Source: Paenibacillaceae bacterium (GTDB lineage Bacteria > Bacillota > Bacilli > Paenibacillales > NBRC-103111). Taken from it: a stretch of DNA of 32,211 nucleotides. Shown in pieces: positions 8,426-17,488 of the stretch. Made by a program: the position numbers and the translations under genes. Position 1 is the stretch's first letter. Every line of letters begins with the position of its first letter. The stretch covers positions 1 to 32,211 of the forward strand of contig JAQSYT010000013.1 in the NCBI GenBank assembly GCA_029256065.1. Reading direction: 5' to 3'. The notes under the pieces are model-generated. The model ran no database searches and was not told the origin of the DNA. It saw only the letters and a program-made list of their open reading frames with translations.

Positions 8426-10690
8426 TTGAAACGCAGCGTATTCTTGTTCTGGCTTGGCTCCAGCCTGGTGATCCTGTGCATTCCCATTATGATTACACTG
8501 GCGGTGCTCCTGCGCTCCCAGCATCTGCTCAATTCGGAGGTGATCCGCTCCAACGAGGCGCTCTTGATTCAGGTGAAGCAGTCCATGGACGCCCAGGTGC
8601 GGAATATGAAAAAAATGGGTCTGCAGCTTTCGCTGGAGCCCAAGGTGCTCCGTTATCTGGAGAAAAAGGATTACAGCTCTCCCGTGTTTAAGCTTGAAAC
8701 CCTGGACTTGATCCCCACGCTGCAAACCTACGCGGCCTCCAACGGGGATATTATGGACTTCTATATTTATTTGAAGCAGCCGGGACTGGGAGTCAGCACC
8801 TCCTCCATGGCGGAAGCGGATATTCTGTACCGGAATTTCTATAGCGGCAAGGAAATGACTGAGGGCGCATGGCGGGCTCTCATGGAGAAGAATTATCCCG
8901 GCGTGATGGAAAGTTTGGTTGCCGGGGACCTGTCCTACATTCAGTCCCTGCCCCTGCAGGAAATGAACCAGGCTCCCGCCACCCTGGTGGTGCTTCTGAA
9001 TACGGACAGTCTGAAGTCGGCTATCTCCAGCATCCAGCTGGCCCAATCGGGAAGTGTGGCCATTGTGGACGCCCAAAGCCGCCCTGTCATGTGGGTGGGA
9101 GAGCAAATTCCGGCTGCCGGGATGGATTTCCAGGGGCTGGAGGGCGAGCTTGGGACAGTGGTGGACAAGCAAAATACCATCTCTTATGTAGCCTCGGAGG
9201 AGCATGACTGGAAGTATGTCTCCATTGTGCCCACGAAGATTTATTCCGCCAAGGTCAGCCAGCTGCAGAACTGGATTTATGCGTCCATGGCGCTGTCCCT
9301 CTTGATCGGCGGATGCTTGTCCTTTTGGCTGACCCGGCGCAATTATCTGCCCATCCGGCGGATGGTGGATACGGTATCTCCCCGGGTGAAGGCCAATCTC
9401 CACGAGATCAAAAATGAATTTACCCTGCTGGACCGGTTTATGTCCGAACATCAGCAGAACCTGGATGTGGCGGAGAAGACCATCCGGCAGCAGAATGAAG
9501 CGTTGAGCAAGCATTTTCTCGCCCGGCTGCTGAAGGGGAGAGTGGAGCAGGGAGTTGCCCTGGCCCAGTCCCTGGATTCCTTCGGGTACCGGTTTGCCGG
9601 CAGCCATTTTGCGGTGCTGCTGTTTCACATCGGGTCCTACCAGGGGCTGTTTCATCCCGATCAGGAAATGGATGAGGAGAGCCGCCTGCAGTTTGTCCAT
9701 CTGATCGTCAGCAATATCTCCGAGGAGCTGTTGGCCCAGGAGCATACGGTGTATTCCGCGGAAATCGACGGCATGGCCGCCTTTCTGGTGAATCTGGACG
9801 GGGAGGAGGGGCCTGAGGCGCTGGAGGGCCTGCTGGAGAAGGCGAAGGAGGCCCAGGAGATTATCCAGAACAAATTCCTGATCCAGCTAACCATCGGGGT
9901 GAGCAATATCCATATGTCCCAAGCCAGCATTCCCCAATGCTACGAAGAGGCGCTGGAGGCCCTGTCCTACAAATTCGTCATCGGCCAAAGCCTGATTATT
10001 CCCTATGAGCGCATCCGCGTTTCCAAAAACGAGCTGTTTTACCCGCTGGACATGGAGCGGCAGCTCATCAACCACATCAAAACCGGCCAATATGACGAGG
10101 CCATGATGGCGGTGAGCACGCTGATTTCCACCAATCTGACGGGGGGCATTCTGTCCCTTCAGTCCGGCAAGCTGCTGATGTTCGAGCTCATCGGCACCAT
10201 GCTGAAGGCCACCGAGCATATGGAGCCCCAGGATGACGGGCTGGCCCAGGAAAAAAGCGAGCTGATCAGCCGGCTGCTGGGCGGGGAAACCTTTGCCGAA
10301 ATGGAGAATATGATCTACCAGTTCCTTCGGACGGTATGCGACTTTATTGATGCCAGGAAGCGCAGCCACAATACCGGCCTGAAGGAGCAGGTGCTGGAAT
10401 ATATCGAGGAGCATCTGGCCGACATGAACCTGAGCCTGGGCGCCCTGTCTTTGGAGTTTAATCTCAACGGTCCGTACCTGTCCCGCTTCTTCAAGGAGCA
10501 GACGGGGGAGACCTTCATTGATTATGTCAATCTCCAGCGGGTGCGGCTGGCCAAGCGGCTGCTTACGGAAACCAACGAAACCATCAATGACATTACGGAG
10601 AAGGTGGGCTTTACCAACAGCAATACCTTCATCCGGGTGTTCAAGCGCTACGAGGGCATTACCCCCGGCCAATACCGCAAGGGAGAGTAG
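8426..10690 (+). CDS. Membrane-anchored AraC-family transcriptional regulator (sensor loop plus C-terminal AraC HTH)
   Basis: TM segments at N-terminus and near residue 300; C-terminal SLGALSLEFNLNGPYLSRFFKEQTGETFIDYVNLQRVRLAKRLL...GFTNSNTFIRVFKRYEGITPGQYRKGE. TTG start at 8426 is inferred. Confidence 0.92.
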   Translation: MKRSVFLFWLGSSLVILCIPIMITLAVLLRSQHLLNSEVIRSNEALLIQVKQSMDAQVRNMKKMGLQLSLEPKVLRYLEKKDYSSPVFKLETLDLIPTLQTYAASNGDIMDFYIYLKQPGLGVSTSSMAEADILYRNFYSGKEMTEGAWRALMEKNYPGVMESLVAGDLSYIQSLPLQEMNQAPATLVVLLNTDSLKSAISSIQLAQSGSVAIVDAQSRPVMWVGEQIPAAGMDFQGLEGELGTVVDKQNTISYVASEEHDWKYVSIVPTKIYSAKVSQLQNWIYASMALSLLIGGCLSFWLTRRNYLPIRRMVDTVSPRVKANLHEIKNEFTLLDRFMSEHQQNLDVAEKTIRQQNEALSKHFLARLLKGRVEQGVALAQSLDSFGYRFAGSHFAVLLFHIGSYQGLFHPDQEMDEESRLQFVHLIVSNISEELLAQEHTVYSAEIDGMAAFLVNLDGEEGPEALEGLLEKAKEAQEIIQNKFLIQLTIGVSNIHMSQASIPQCYEEALEALSYKFVIGQSLIIPYERIRVSKNELFYPLDMERQLINHIKTGQYDEAMMAVSTLISTNLTGGILSLQSGKLLMFELIGTMLKATEHMEPQDDGLAQEKSELISRLLGGETFAEMENMIYQFLRTVCDFIDARKRSHNTGLKEQVLEYIEEHLADMNLSLGALSLEFNLNGPYLSRFFKEQTGETFIDYVNLQRVRLAKRLLTETNETINDITEKVGFTNSNTFIRVFKRYEGITPGQYRKGE

Positions 10691-10740
10691 GGGCGTGTCT
10701 GGTAGTCGGATCGTGCGAAGACAGGAGGAAACGGATTGTC

Positions 10741-12558
10741 ATGAATAAGCTAAAAGCGGCCGACGGCCGGTTTTTTTGGAGAGGAGAGCTTTTCCGGATG
10801 GTGTCCGGGGCCATCCATTATTTCCGCGTGGTGCCGGAGTATTGGCGGGACCGGCTGCTGAAGCTCCGGGCATGCGGCTTTAATACGGTAGAAACCTATA
10901 TCCCGTGGAACCTTCATGAGCCCAAGGAGGGGGAGTTTATCTTCAGCGGTCTGGCGGATGTGGCGAGTTTTGTGCGGCTGGCCGGCGAGCTGGGGCTTCA
11001 TGTGATTCTCCGCCCCAGCCCGTATATCTGCGCCGAATGGGAATTCGGCGGTTTGCCCGCCTGGCTGCTGGGTTATCCCGGCATCCGCCTGCGGTGTATG
11101 GACCCCCTGTATCTGTCCAAGGTGGACGCTTATTATGACGCGCTGCTTCCGGTGCTGCTGCCCCTCTTGTCCACCCGGGGCGGACCGGTGCTGGCGGTGC
11201 AGGTGGAGAATGAATACGGCAGCTACGGCAATGACAAGGCCTATCTGGATTATCTGCGCCAGGGGCTCATCCGCCGCGGCGTGGATGTGCTCCTGTTTAC
11301 GTCGGATGGCCCGGAGAACGGCATGCTGCAGGGGGGAACCCTGCCGGGGACGCCGGCGGCGGTGAACTTCGGCTCCCGGCCGGAGGAGGCCTTCCGCACG
11401 TTCCGCCAATACCGGCCGGAGGACCCGCTTGTATGTATGGAATATTGGAACGGCTGGTTTGACCATTGGCTGACCCCACATCACACCCGGGAGGCCGGAG
11501 ACACGGCGGAGGTGCTGGACCGGATGCTTGCGCTGGGGGCATCGGTGAATTTTTATATGTTCCACGGGGGGACGAACTTCGGGTTTTATAATGGCGCTAA
11601 CTATGACGCCAAGTATGAAGCCACCGTCACCAGCTACGATTATGACGCGCCTCTGTCGGAAAGCGGGGAGTACACGCCCAAGTATCATGCGGTGAAGCAG
11701 GTGCTGGAGAAGCATTTCGGTCCGGCGCCGGTGGCTATGCCCGCGCCTGCGGCCACATGCGCTTACGGGGAGGTGGAGCTGGCGGAGCGGCTGGATCTGC
11801 TGGATGCGGCCGGACAATTGTCGGCACCGGTAGTCCGGACGGCGCCGGAGCCGATGGAAGGGCTGGGCCAGGGCTACGGCTTTATTTTGTATGAAACCAT
11901 GCTTACCGGGCCGCGCACGGAGGAGCTGCTGCATCTTCAGGAGATACACGACCGGGCACTGGTGTTTCTGGATGAACGGTTTATCGGTACGGTGGAGCGT
12001 TGGGACCCCCGGCCGCTGCCGGTGACAGTCCCGCCAGAGGGGGCGCGGCTGCAGATTCTGGCGGAGAATATGGGCCGGGTGAATTATGGCCCCCGGCTGA
12101 TGGACCGCAAGGGGATTACCGAAGGGGTGCGGCTCAATAACCAATTCCAGTTCGGCTGGACCATCTACCCGCTTCCCATGGCTTCGGTGGCGGATCTGCC
12201 CTTTGCGGCTGCGGGAGAGGGAACCGGGACGGCTGCACCTGCAGCCGCATCTGCGGCTCTTCAAGGGGACCGGCCTGCCTTTTACCGGGGCGGCTTTCAC
12301 GCGGAGGCCTGCGGCGACACCTTCGTCCGGCTGGAGGGCTGGACCAAGGGAGTGGTCTGGGTCAACGGCTTCAATCTGGGCCGGTACTGGTCTGCGGGGC
12401 CGCAGCAAACCCTGTATCTGCCGGGTCCGCTTCTGCGGCAGGGCTGGAATGAGCTGACCGTGCTGGAGCTGCATCATACGGAGAAGGCGACGGTGGTTCT
12501 CCAGGAGCGGCCTGAGCTGGGAGGCAGTCCGGCTTTAGCGGAGGAGGAGCAGGCATGA
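10741..12558 (+). CDS. Beta-galactosidase, glycoside hydrolase family 35
   Basis: 605 aa; GAIHYFRVVPEYW, NTVETYIPWNLHEP, ILRPSPYICAEWEFGGLPAWL, VQVENEYGSYG, MFHGGTNFGFYNGA. Confidence 0.95.
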   Translation: MNKLKAADGRFFWRGELFRMVSGAIHYFRVVPEYWRDRLLKLRACGFNTVETYIPWNLHEPKEGEFIFSGLADVASFVRLAGELGLHVILRPSPYICAEWEFGGLPAWLLGYPGIRLRCMDPLYLSKVDAYYDALLPVLLPLLSTRGGPVLAVQVENEYGSYGNDKAYLDYLRQGLIRRGVDVLLFTSDGPENGMLQGGTLPGTPAAVNFGSRPEEAFRTFRQYRPEDPLVCMEYWNGWFDHWLTPHHTREAGDTAEVLDRMLALGASVNFYMFHGGTNFGFYNGANYDAKYEATVTSYDYDAPLSESGEYTPKYHAVKQVLEKHFGPAPVAMPAPAATCAYGEVELAERLDLLDAAGQLSAPVVRTAPEPMEGLGQGYGFILYETMLTGPRTEELLHLQEIHDRALVFLDERFIGTVERWDPRPLPVTVPPEGARLQILAENMGRVNYGPRLMDRKGITEGVRLNNQFQFGWTIYPLPMASVADLPFAAAGEGTGTAAPAAASAALQGDRPAFYRGGFHAEACGDTFVRLEGWTKGVVWVNGFNLGRYWSAGPQQTLYLPGPLLRQGWNELTVLELHHTEKATVVLQERPELGGSPALAEEEQA

Positions 12559-14669
12559 AGCGGGAACATCAGCACACCGGGCTTCTGGAGAGGGCTTGCT
12601 TCAATGCCCGACTGCCGGAATTCGCTCCCGCACTGGAGCGTTTGCGCATGAAAGCCGGGGAGGCGTTTGCCGTCCGTTTCCGCATGTCTGCCGGAGACCG
12701 GGGGGAGTGGGGCCACTATTACCACTGCCGGGAGGATGCGGGCAGGCTGGTATTCGACTGGACCCGGCCCGGGGAGCACCGCTGCCCCGTCTGCGGGCGG
12801 GTGTACACGGGGCAGCGCTACGATGCCTGCTGGATCGGGCTGGCCCATCATTCCCTGGGCACCGGGGCCTTCCATATGGCCCTGTGCGGCAGCCTGGACG
12901 GCCGGGAGGCTTATATCCGGCGGGTGCGGGATATCCTGCTGGATTATGCCCGGTATTATGCGGGCTGGGAGATTCACGGGGATATCCCCTACAACGGCCC
13001 GGGCAAGCTGTTTGCCCAGACTCTGGATGAGGCCCACTGGATCCTGGACCTGGGGCTGGCGTTTCTAATGGTCCGCAGCGGGTTTGATGCGGCAGAGGAG
13101 GAGGCTGTTTGCCGGGGGCTCTTGCGGCCTTGCGCGGAGTTCCTCATTGCCCGCAAGGAACCCCAGATTCATAACCATGCGGTGCTCATCACCTCCGCTG
13201 TCTCCCTGCTGGGCTTTTTGCTGGGGGATGAGGAGATTCACCGTGCCGGACTGGAGGGGGAATACGGGCTTTTGGACCAGCTTCAGCGGGGAGTTCTGGA
13301 GGATGGTCTGTGGTATGAAGGGGTTGTCCATTACCACTTCTACGCCCTGCACCCCATTCTCCAGTACGGCTGGGCGGTGGAGAACACGCCCTGGGATAAC
13401 CGCGGGCTGGAGCCTATCCGCAGGATGCTGGACTTTCCCCTCCGGTTTATCCAGCCCGACGGCTCCTTTCTCCGGCGCCATGATGCCACTAGCGCGGTGA
13501 ATATCGGCACCTATGCGCCGTATTACGAGCTGGGGCTGGCCTGGCTCGGGGATGCCCGCTACCGGGCATATCTAAAGACGGCCTACGGGCTGGAGGATGC
13601 GCCGGCTCTTTCTTTGTCCGGCTACCGGCCGGTGGAGCGGGATTCGGTATTTGCCCTTTGCTTCGGCACGGACCTGGCAGTGGAGACCGGAGCGGCCATG
13701 GAGGAGCTGCGCCGGCTTGTGGAGCAGCCCCAGTCCTCGGCAGGCTCAGGATTGACCAGGCTGCCGGGAACGGCGGGGCTTCACCTGACGGTGAAGCACG
13801 GCCCCTTCGGAGGCGAGCATGACCATATGGACCAGCTGAATATATCCCTGTCGGCTTATGGCATTCCCCTTTTGGAGGATGCCGGAACCGTGCCCTATGC
13901 CATGCCCTTGCATTACGGCTGGTTCAAGCATACCTTCTCCCATAATACGGTGGCGGTGAACGGTATGGATCAGCCCCCTGCGGACGGCAGGCGCCTGGGA
14001 TTTGGCCGGGAGGTTTGGGGCTCCTGGGTATGCACTGCCGTGGACTGGAAGCGGGAAGACTACCTGCTGAAGGACCGCATCGTGCTACCCGGGGAGCTGC
14101 GGCCGTGGCATGAGCCGTCCTATCAGGGGGTGGAGCTGGCAAGGACCTGCCTGGTCCGGGACAATTGGGTGGTGGACGCCGTGCGGGTGCATCTGCCTGA
14201 CTCCCGGCAGGCGGACCTTCTGCTTCATGTGGACGGAGCGCTGGTGGGGAACCCGGCTTTGCTTGGCGAGGCTGCGGAGGAGGTGTTTTGTCCTCTGGAC
14301 CCGGCATTGTTCCGTGACCCCCGCCGTCTTCGCCTGGAAGAGGGGGCGGCCCGGCCTTTGGTGTGGGCGGCAGATGTGGGGGCGCTGACCCAGTATGCCT
14401 GGTGCTCCCGTCCTTCAACCCTGCTGAGTGCAATTACGCCGGGCAATCCGGCGGGGAGGCAGCGGCATACGCTTGTCCGCCGTGTAGAGGGCAAAGGAGT
14501 GGCCGTGTTCCTCCACTTCCTTCATTATGATGCGGACGGTTCAGCCGTGGGCCCGCCGCAGGAGATGATCCGGGCGGAGCTTGGGGAAGACGGGCGGCTC
14601 ACGGTAGAGGAGTCGCCCCTTGGGCGGATGGTACTGGCATGGGACGGAGAGGCGCCTGTGTTTGGGTGA
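12555..14669 (+). CDS. Heparinase II/III-like polysaccharide lyase (alginate/oligouronate lyase-like)
   Basis: 704 aa; alpha-helical N-terminal domain then KHGPFGGEHDHMDQLNISLSAYGIPLLEDAG...HTFSHNTVAVNG typical of heparinase II/III-like proteins; 4-bp overlap with GH35 gene. Confidence 0.85.
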   Translation: MKREHQHTGLLERACFNARLPEFAPALERLRMKAGEAFAVRFRMSAGDRGEWGHYYHCREDAGRLVFDWTRPGEHRCPVCGRVYTGQRYDACWIGLAHHSLGTGAFHMALCGSLDGREAYIRRVRDILLDYARYYAGWEIHGDIPYNGPGKLFAQTLDEAHWILDLGLAFLMVRSGFDAAEEEAVCRGLLRPCAEFLIARKEPQIHNHAVLITSAVSLLGFLLGDEEIHRAGLEGEYGLLDQLQRGVLEDGLWYEGVVHYHFYALHPILQYGWAVENTPWDNRGLEPIRRMLDFPLRFIQPDGSFLRRHDATSAVNIGTYAPYYELGLAWLGDARYRAYLKTAYGLEDAPALSLSGYRPVERDSVFALCFGTDLAVETGAAMEELRRLVEQPQSSAGSGLTRLPGTAGLHLTVKHGPFGGEHDHMDQLNISLSAYGIPLLEDAGTVPYAMPLHYGWFKHTFSHNTVAVNGMDQPPADGRRLGFGREVWGSWVCTAVDWKREDYLLKDRIVLPGELRPWHEPSYQGVELARTCLVRDNWVVDAVRVHLPDSRQADLLLHVDGALVGNPALLGEAAEEVFCPLDPALFRDPRRLRLEEGAARPLVWAADVGALTQYAWCSRPSTLLSAITPGNPAGRQRHTLVRRVEGKGVAVFLHFLHYDADGSAVGPPQEMIRAELGEDGRLTVEESPLGRMVLAWDGEAPVFG

Positions 14670-14718
14670 CCGTAAAGAGGCAGCTGTAAAGCCCGCGGTT
14701 GCTCCATATCTATTCTTC

Positions 14719-14900
14719 AAAATGCAAAAGTGCATTTATTTTACCGGTTATCCGCTTCAGTCAGGAGCCGAAATGCAAAAGTGCATGTATTTTCGGTGGA
14801 TTTTACCAATCTGAGGGTTTCAGCGAAAAATAGATGCACTTTTGCAAGATAGGAGAGCAATAGAGGTATTATACTCAGAAATAGATGCACTTTTGCAGGA
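14719..14900. repeat. Intergenic palindromic repeat cluster (TGCAAAAGTGCAT motif, 2 forward + 2 inverted)
   Basis: tgcaaaagtgcat at 14723 and 14774; atgcacttttgca at 14834 and 14885; spacing 51/60/51, symmetric about 14810. Confidence 0.85.
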
Positions 14901-15054
14901 TAGCCCGGCACGTTGTTGCTTTTCAGACTGTCTCGTGCGGAAGCCGGGGCTGCGAACAAATGAAAAACGGGCAATTGTGCGATCCATGTCGATCGCCCTG
15001 GCTGTGCTGTGGTAGAATATTAACATTAGCGGCACACGGAAAGGGGAACGGCAT

Positions 15055-15822
15055 ATGTTTGCCCAGCAGCGGCATCAGGCGATTCTGGAAAGGCTTCAAG
15101 AGGAGAAGGCCATCAAAGCCTCCGATTTGATGGAGCTGTTCAGCGTCTCCTTCGAGACGGTCCGCCGGGACCTGGAGCTTCTGGAGAAGGCGGGCCGCCT
15201 GCGCCGGGTTCATGGGGGAGCCGTCCTGTCCCGGTTGGACTATACCAAGGAGCTTCCGCTGAACCTGCGCGAGGGGGCGTATGTGGAGGAAAAGCGGGAG
15301 GTGGCCCGCGTTGCAGCGCGTTATGTGCAGGAAGGCATGTCCATTGCCATGGATGCCAGCACCACCAACCACCAGCTGGCCCGGCTGCTGAAGGACCAGA
15401 TTTCCCGGCTGACGGTGATTACCAATTCCCTGGCTATAGCCCAGGAGCTGACGGAAATGCCCGGGTACCGGATCATTCTTCCGGGCGGCGTACTCCACAA
15501 TGAGGAGCAAAGCATTATCGGAGAGCTGGCAGAGCAGTTTACCGCCATGTTTCATGCCGATCTGTTCTTCATGAGCATCAGCGGCGCCACCCTGGAGGAG
15601 GGCCTTACGGATTACGGCATCGGCGAGGTGCAGGTAAAAAAGGTGATGCTGAAAAACGCCAAACGGGCCATTGCCCTGGCTGACAGCAGCAAGCTGGGCG
15701 CTGTGTCGCTGCTGAAGGTTTGCGGAGCGGACGAGGTGGAATGCCTGATTACGGATTCCGGTGTTGACCCGGAGTTTGCAGAGTCCTTCCGGCAGCGGGG
15801 AATTGAAGTGGTCTGCAGGTAA
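15055..15822 (+). CDS. DeoR/GlpR-family transcriptional regulator of sugar metabolism
   Basis: 255 aa; RHQAILERLQEEKAIKASDLMELFSVSFETVRRDLELLEKAGRLRRVHGGAV HTH, DeoR sensor domain follows. Confidence 0.95.
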   Translation: MFAQQRHQAILERLQEEKAIKASDLMELFSVSFETVRRDLELLEKAGRLRRVHGGAVLSRLDYTKELPLNLREGAYVEEKREVARVAARYVQEGMSIAMDASTTNHQLARLLKDQISRLTVITNSLAIAQELTEMPGYRIILPGGVLHNEEQSIIGELAEQFTAMFHADLFFMSISGATLEEGLTDYGIGEVQVKKVMLKNAKRAIALADSSKLGAVSLLKVCGADEVECLITDSGVDPEFAESFRQRGIEVVCR

Positions 15823-15874
15823 AACCGCCTGACCATGAGGTGTGAATCAAGCAGGCTCTCGAAAGGCTGCGGCT

Positions 15875-15910
15875 TGAACGGCAGCGGATGACGCCGTTCA
15901 GGTCTTTTTT
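15875..15910 (+). terminator. Rho-independent terminator after deoR-type gene
   Basis: tgaacggc...gccgttca hairpin followed by ggtcttttttt. Confidence 0.75.
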
Positions 15911-15998
15911 TGAAGTAAAATGTGTGTTTTGGAGTGTTTATTGGCATATATGTGTTTTTAGTTGAAAAAAATTGCAGATAAAAGGATGTGGATCTCTG

Positions 15999-16880
15999 AT
16001 GTCATTCTCCCTATTATTGGTTATATGCTCCGGATTGGCCCATGCGGTATGGAATTTGTTCGCCAAAAGCAGCACGGATAAAGCTGTTTTTTTGTGGTGC
16101 ATTTTTATGCCCTCCACGCTCCTGCTGCTGCCCGTCCTGGCAGGCGAAATGAGCCGGGCCGTGTTATCTCCCGCGGCGCTTGGGATGCTTGTCTGTTCTG
16201 CCGCCTTGCAGGCCTTCTATGCCTGGCTGCTGTCGCATACCTACAGGCGGGGAGACCTGTCCCAGGTTTACCCGGTGATGCGGGGAACCCCCACCTTGCT
16301 GATCCCGCTGGCGGGAGCTTGCTTCTTGGGGGAGCGCCTCACCCTGTGGGGATGGCTGGGGATTATGCTGATGCTGGCAGGCTTTGCCGTGATGGGGAAA
16401 GGCAGCCGTCACCCTGGTGCAGCCAACGGACCGGAAACACCCCGCACCTCCCCCATGTGGACACATCCTGTGGTTATGGCCTTAGGGGTAGGCTTGACCA
16501 TCACCTGCTACACCCTGGTGGATAAATGGAACCTGCAGCATCTGTCCCCGGTTGCGCTTCTGGAGGTGACGAATATCGGCTTTGTGTTGGGGCTGACACC
16601 GGCTGTGGTGCGGCAAGGCCGGCAACTGAAGCGGATCTTAGCCTTCGGATGGAGGAAAATTCTTCCGGGAGCCATTCTCTCCCCCGGCTCCTACCTGCTG
16701 TTTCTTTTTGCCATCCGTGAGGCTCAAGTGGCGCCTCTGGCCCCTTTGCGGGAGATCGGCATTGTGTTCGGCACGGTGCTGGGGTTGGTTTTGTTGAAGG
16801 AGAGTTTTCCTGCGCGGCGGCTGGCGGCCTCGTCCATTGTTCTTTCGGGCATCCTGCTGATTGCTTTTCTGGGCAGCTGA
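15999..16880 (+). CDS. EamA/DMT-family transporter
   Basis: About 10 hydrophobic segments, two EamA-type halves (MRGTPTLLIPLAGACFLGERLTLWGWLGI; LREIGIVFGTVLGLVLLKESFPARRLAASSIVLSGILLI). Confidence 0.9.
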   Translation: MSFSLLLVICSGLAHAVWNLFAKSSTDKAVFLWCIFMPSTLLLLPVLAGEMSRAVLSPAALGMLVCSAALQAFYAWLLSHTYRRGDLSQVYPVMRGTPTLLIPLAGACFLGERLTLWGWLGIMLMLAGFAVMGKGSRHPGAANGPETPRTSPMWTHPVVMALGVGLTITCYTLVDKWNLQHLSPVALLEVTNIGFVLGLTPAVVRQGRQLKRILAFGWRKILPGAILSPGSYLLFLFAIREAQVAPLAPLREIGIVFGTVLGLVLLKESFPARRLAASSIVLSGILLIAFLGS

Positions 16881-16995
16881 ACATGTCTTTTCAAGCCCGC
16901 CCCTTTTTGCTACAATGACATCAGAAGAGTGGTTTGCAGGAAAAGAAAGCATCTTTTCCATTTCTCTGTCCCGATAATAAGGAGGTTATGTGAGA

Positions 16996-17415
16996 ATGGA
17001 AGAGAAGCTTATGGAGTTTATGGTCGGCGTTCAGCAGCAATTGGCGGTATTAACCCAGGAGCAGCGGCAAGGTTTCCGGGAAGTGCACCAGCGCTTGGAC
17101 AAAGTCGAGCAAAGCCTGGACAAGGTCGAGCAGCGTATGGACAAGCTGGAAGAGCGTTTGGACAAGGTAGAGCAGCGCCTGAACAAGGTTGAACAGCGCT
17201 TGGACAAGGTCGAACAACGCTTGGACAGGGTCGAACAGCGCATGGATAAGCTGGAGTACAAGCTGGATTTGACCTTTGATCAGGTGGCGTCCAGCGCGGA
17301 GGATTTGACGGAAATGAAGACGGTGATTTCCTTCCGCTTTGAAGCCCACCGGAACATTATGGCCCGGACCGAGGAGGATGTGGAGCTCCTTAAGGTCAAA
17401 TTCCAGAATAATTGA
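16996..17415 (+). CDS. Heptad-repeat coiled-coil hypothetical protein
   Basis: Eight consecutive L/M-D/N-K/R-V/L-E-x-x heptads; ggaggt RBS at 16981. ORF track start is GTG 16990; ATG 16996 is an alternative. Confidence 0.75.
   Translation: MEEKLMEFMVGVQQQLAVLTQEQRQGFREVHQRLDKVEQSLDKVEQRMDKLEERLDKVEQRLNKVEQRLDKVEQRLDRVEQRMDKLEYKLDLTFDQVASSAEDLTEMKTVISFRFEAHRNIMARTEEDVELLKVKFQNN
17095..17262 (+). repeat. 21-bp tandem repeat x8 encoding LDKVEQR heptads
   Basis: ttggacaaggtcgagcagcgc-like units in frame. Confidence 0.85.
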
Positions 17416-17488
17416 ATGATGCGATTGCATGTACAGGACGCCGGAAGGTGTCTTTTTTTCCTCAATGGAGAGAAGGAGGCAATACATA

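Noticed and set aside
7192-9745. 453-aa and 480-aa minus-strand ORFs (7192-8553, 8303-9745)
   Set aside because: Antisense to permease and AraC regulator genes; His/Gln-rich, no family motifs.
10750-12477. 575-aa minus-strand ORF
   Set aside because: Complete antisense to the GH35 gene, which has all expected motifs.
14719-14900. Possible CRISPR array
   Set aside because: Repeats occur in both orientations, only four copies, and no cas genes are present; dyad geometry explains it better.
14741-15035. Small ORFs across the TGCAAAAGTGCAT cluster
   Set aside because: Translations repeat short motifs (AKVHLF, CKSASI) produced by the DNA repeats; no RBS support.
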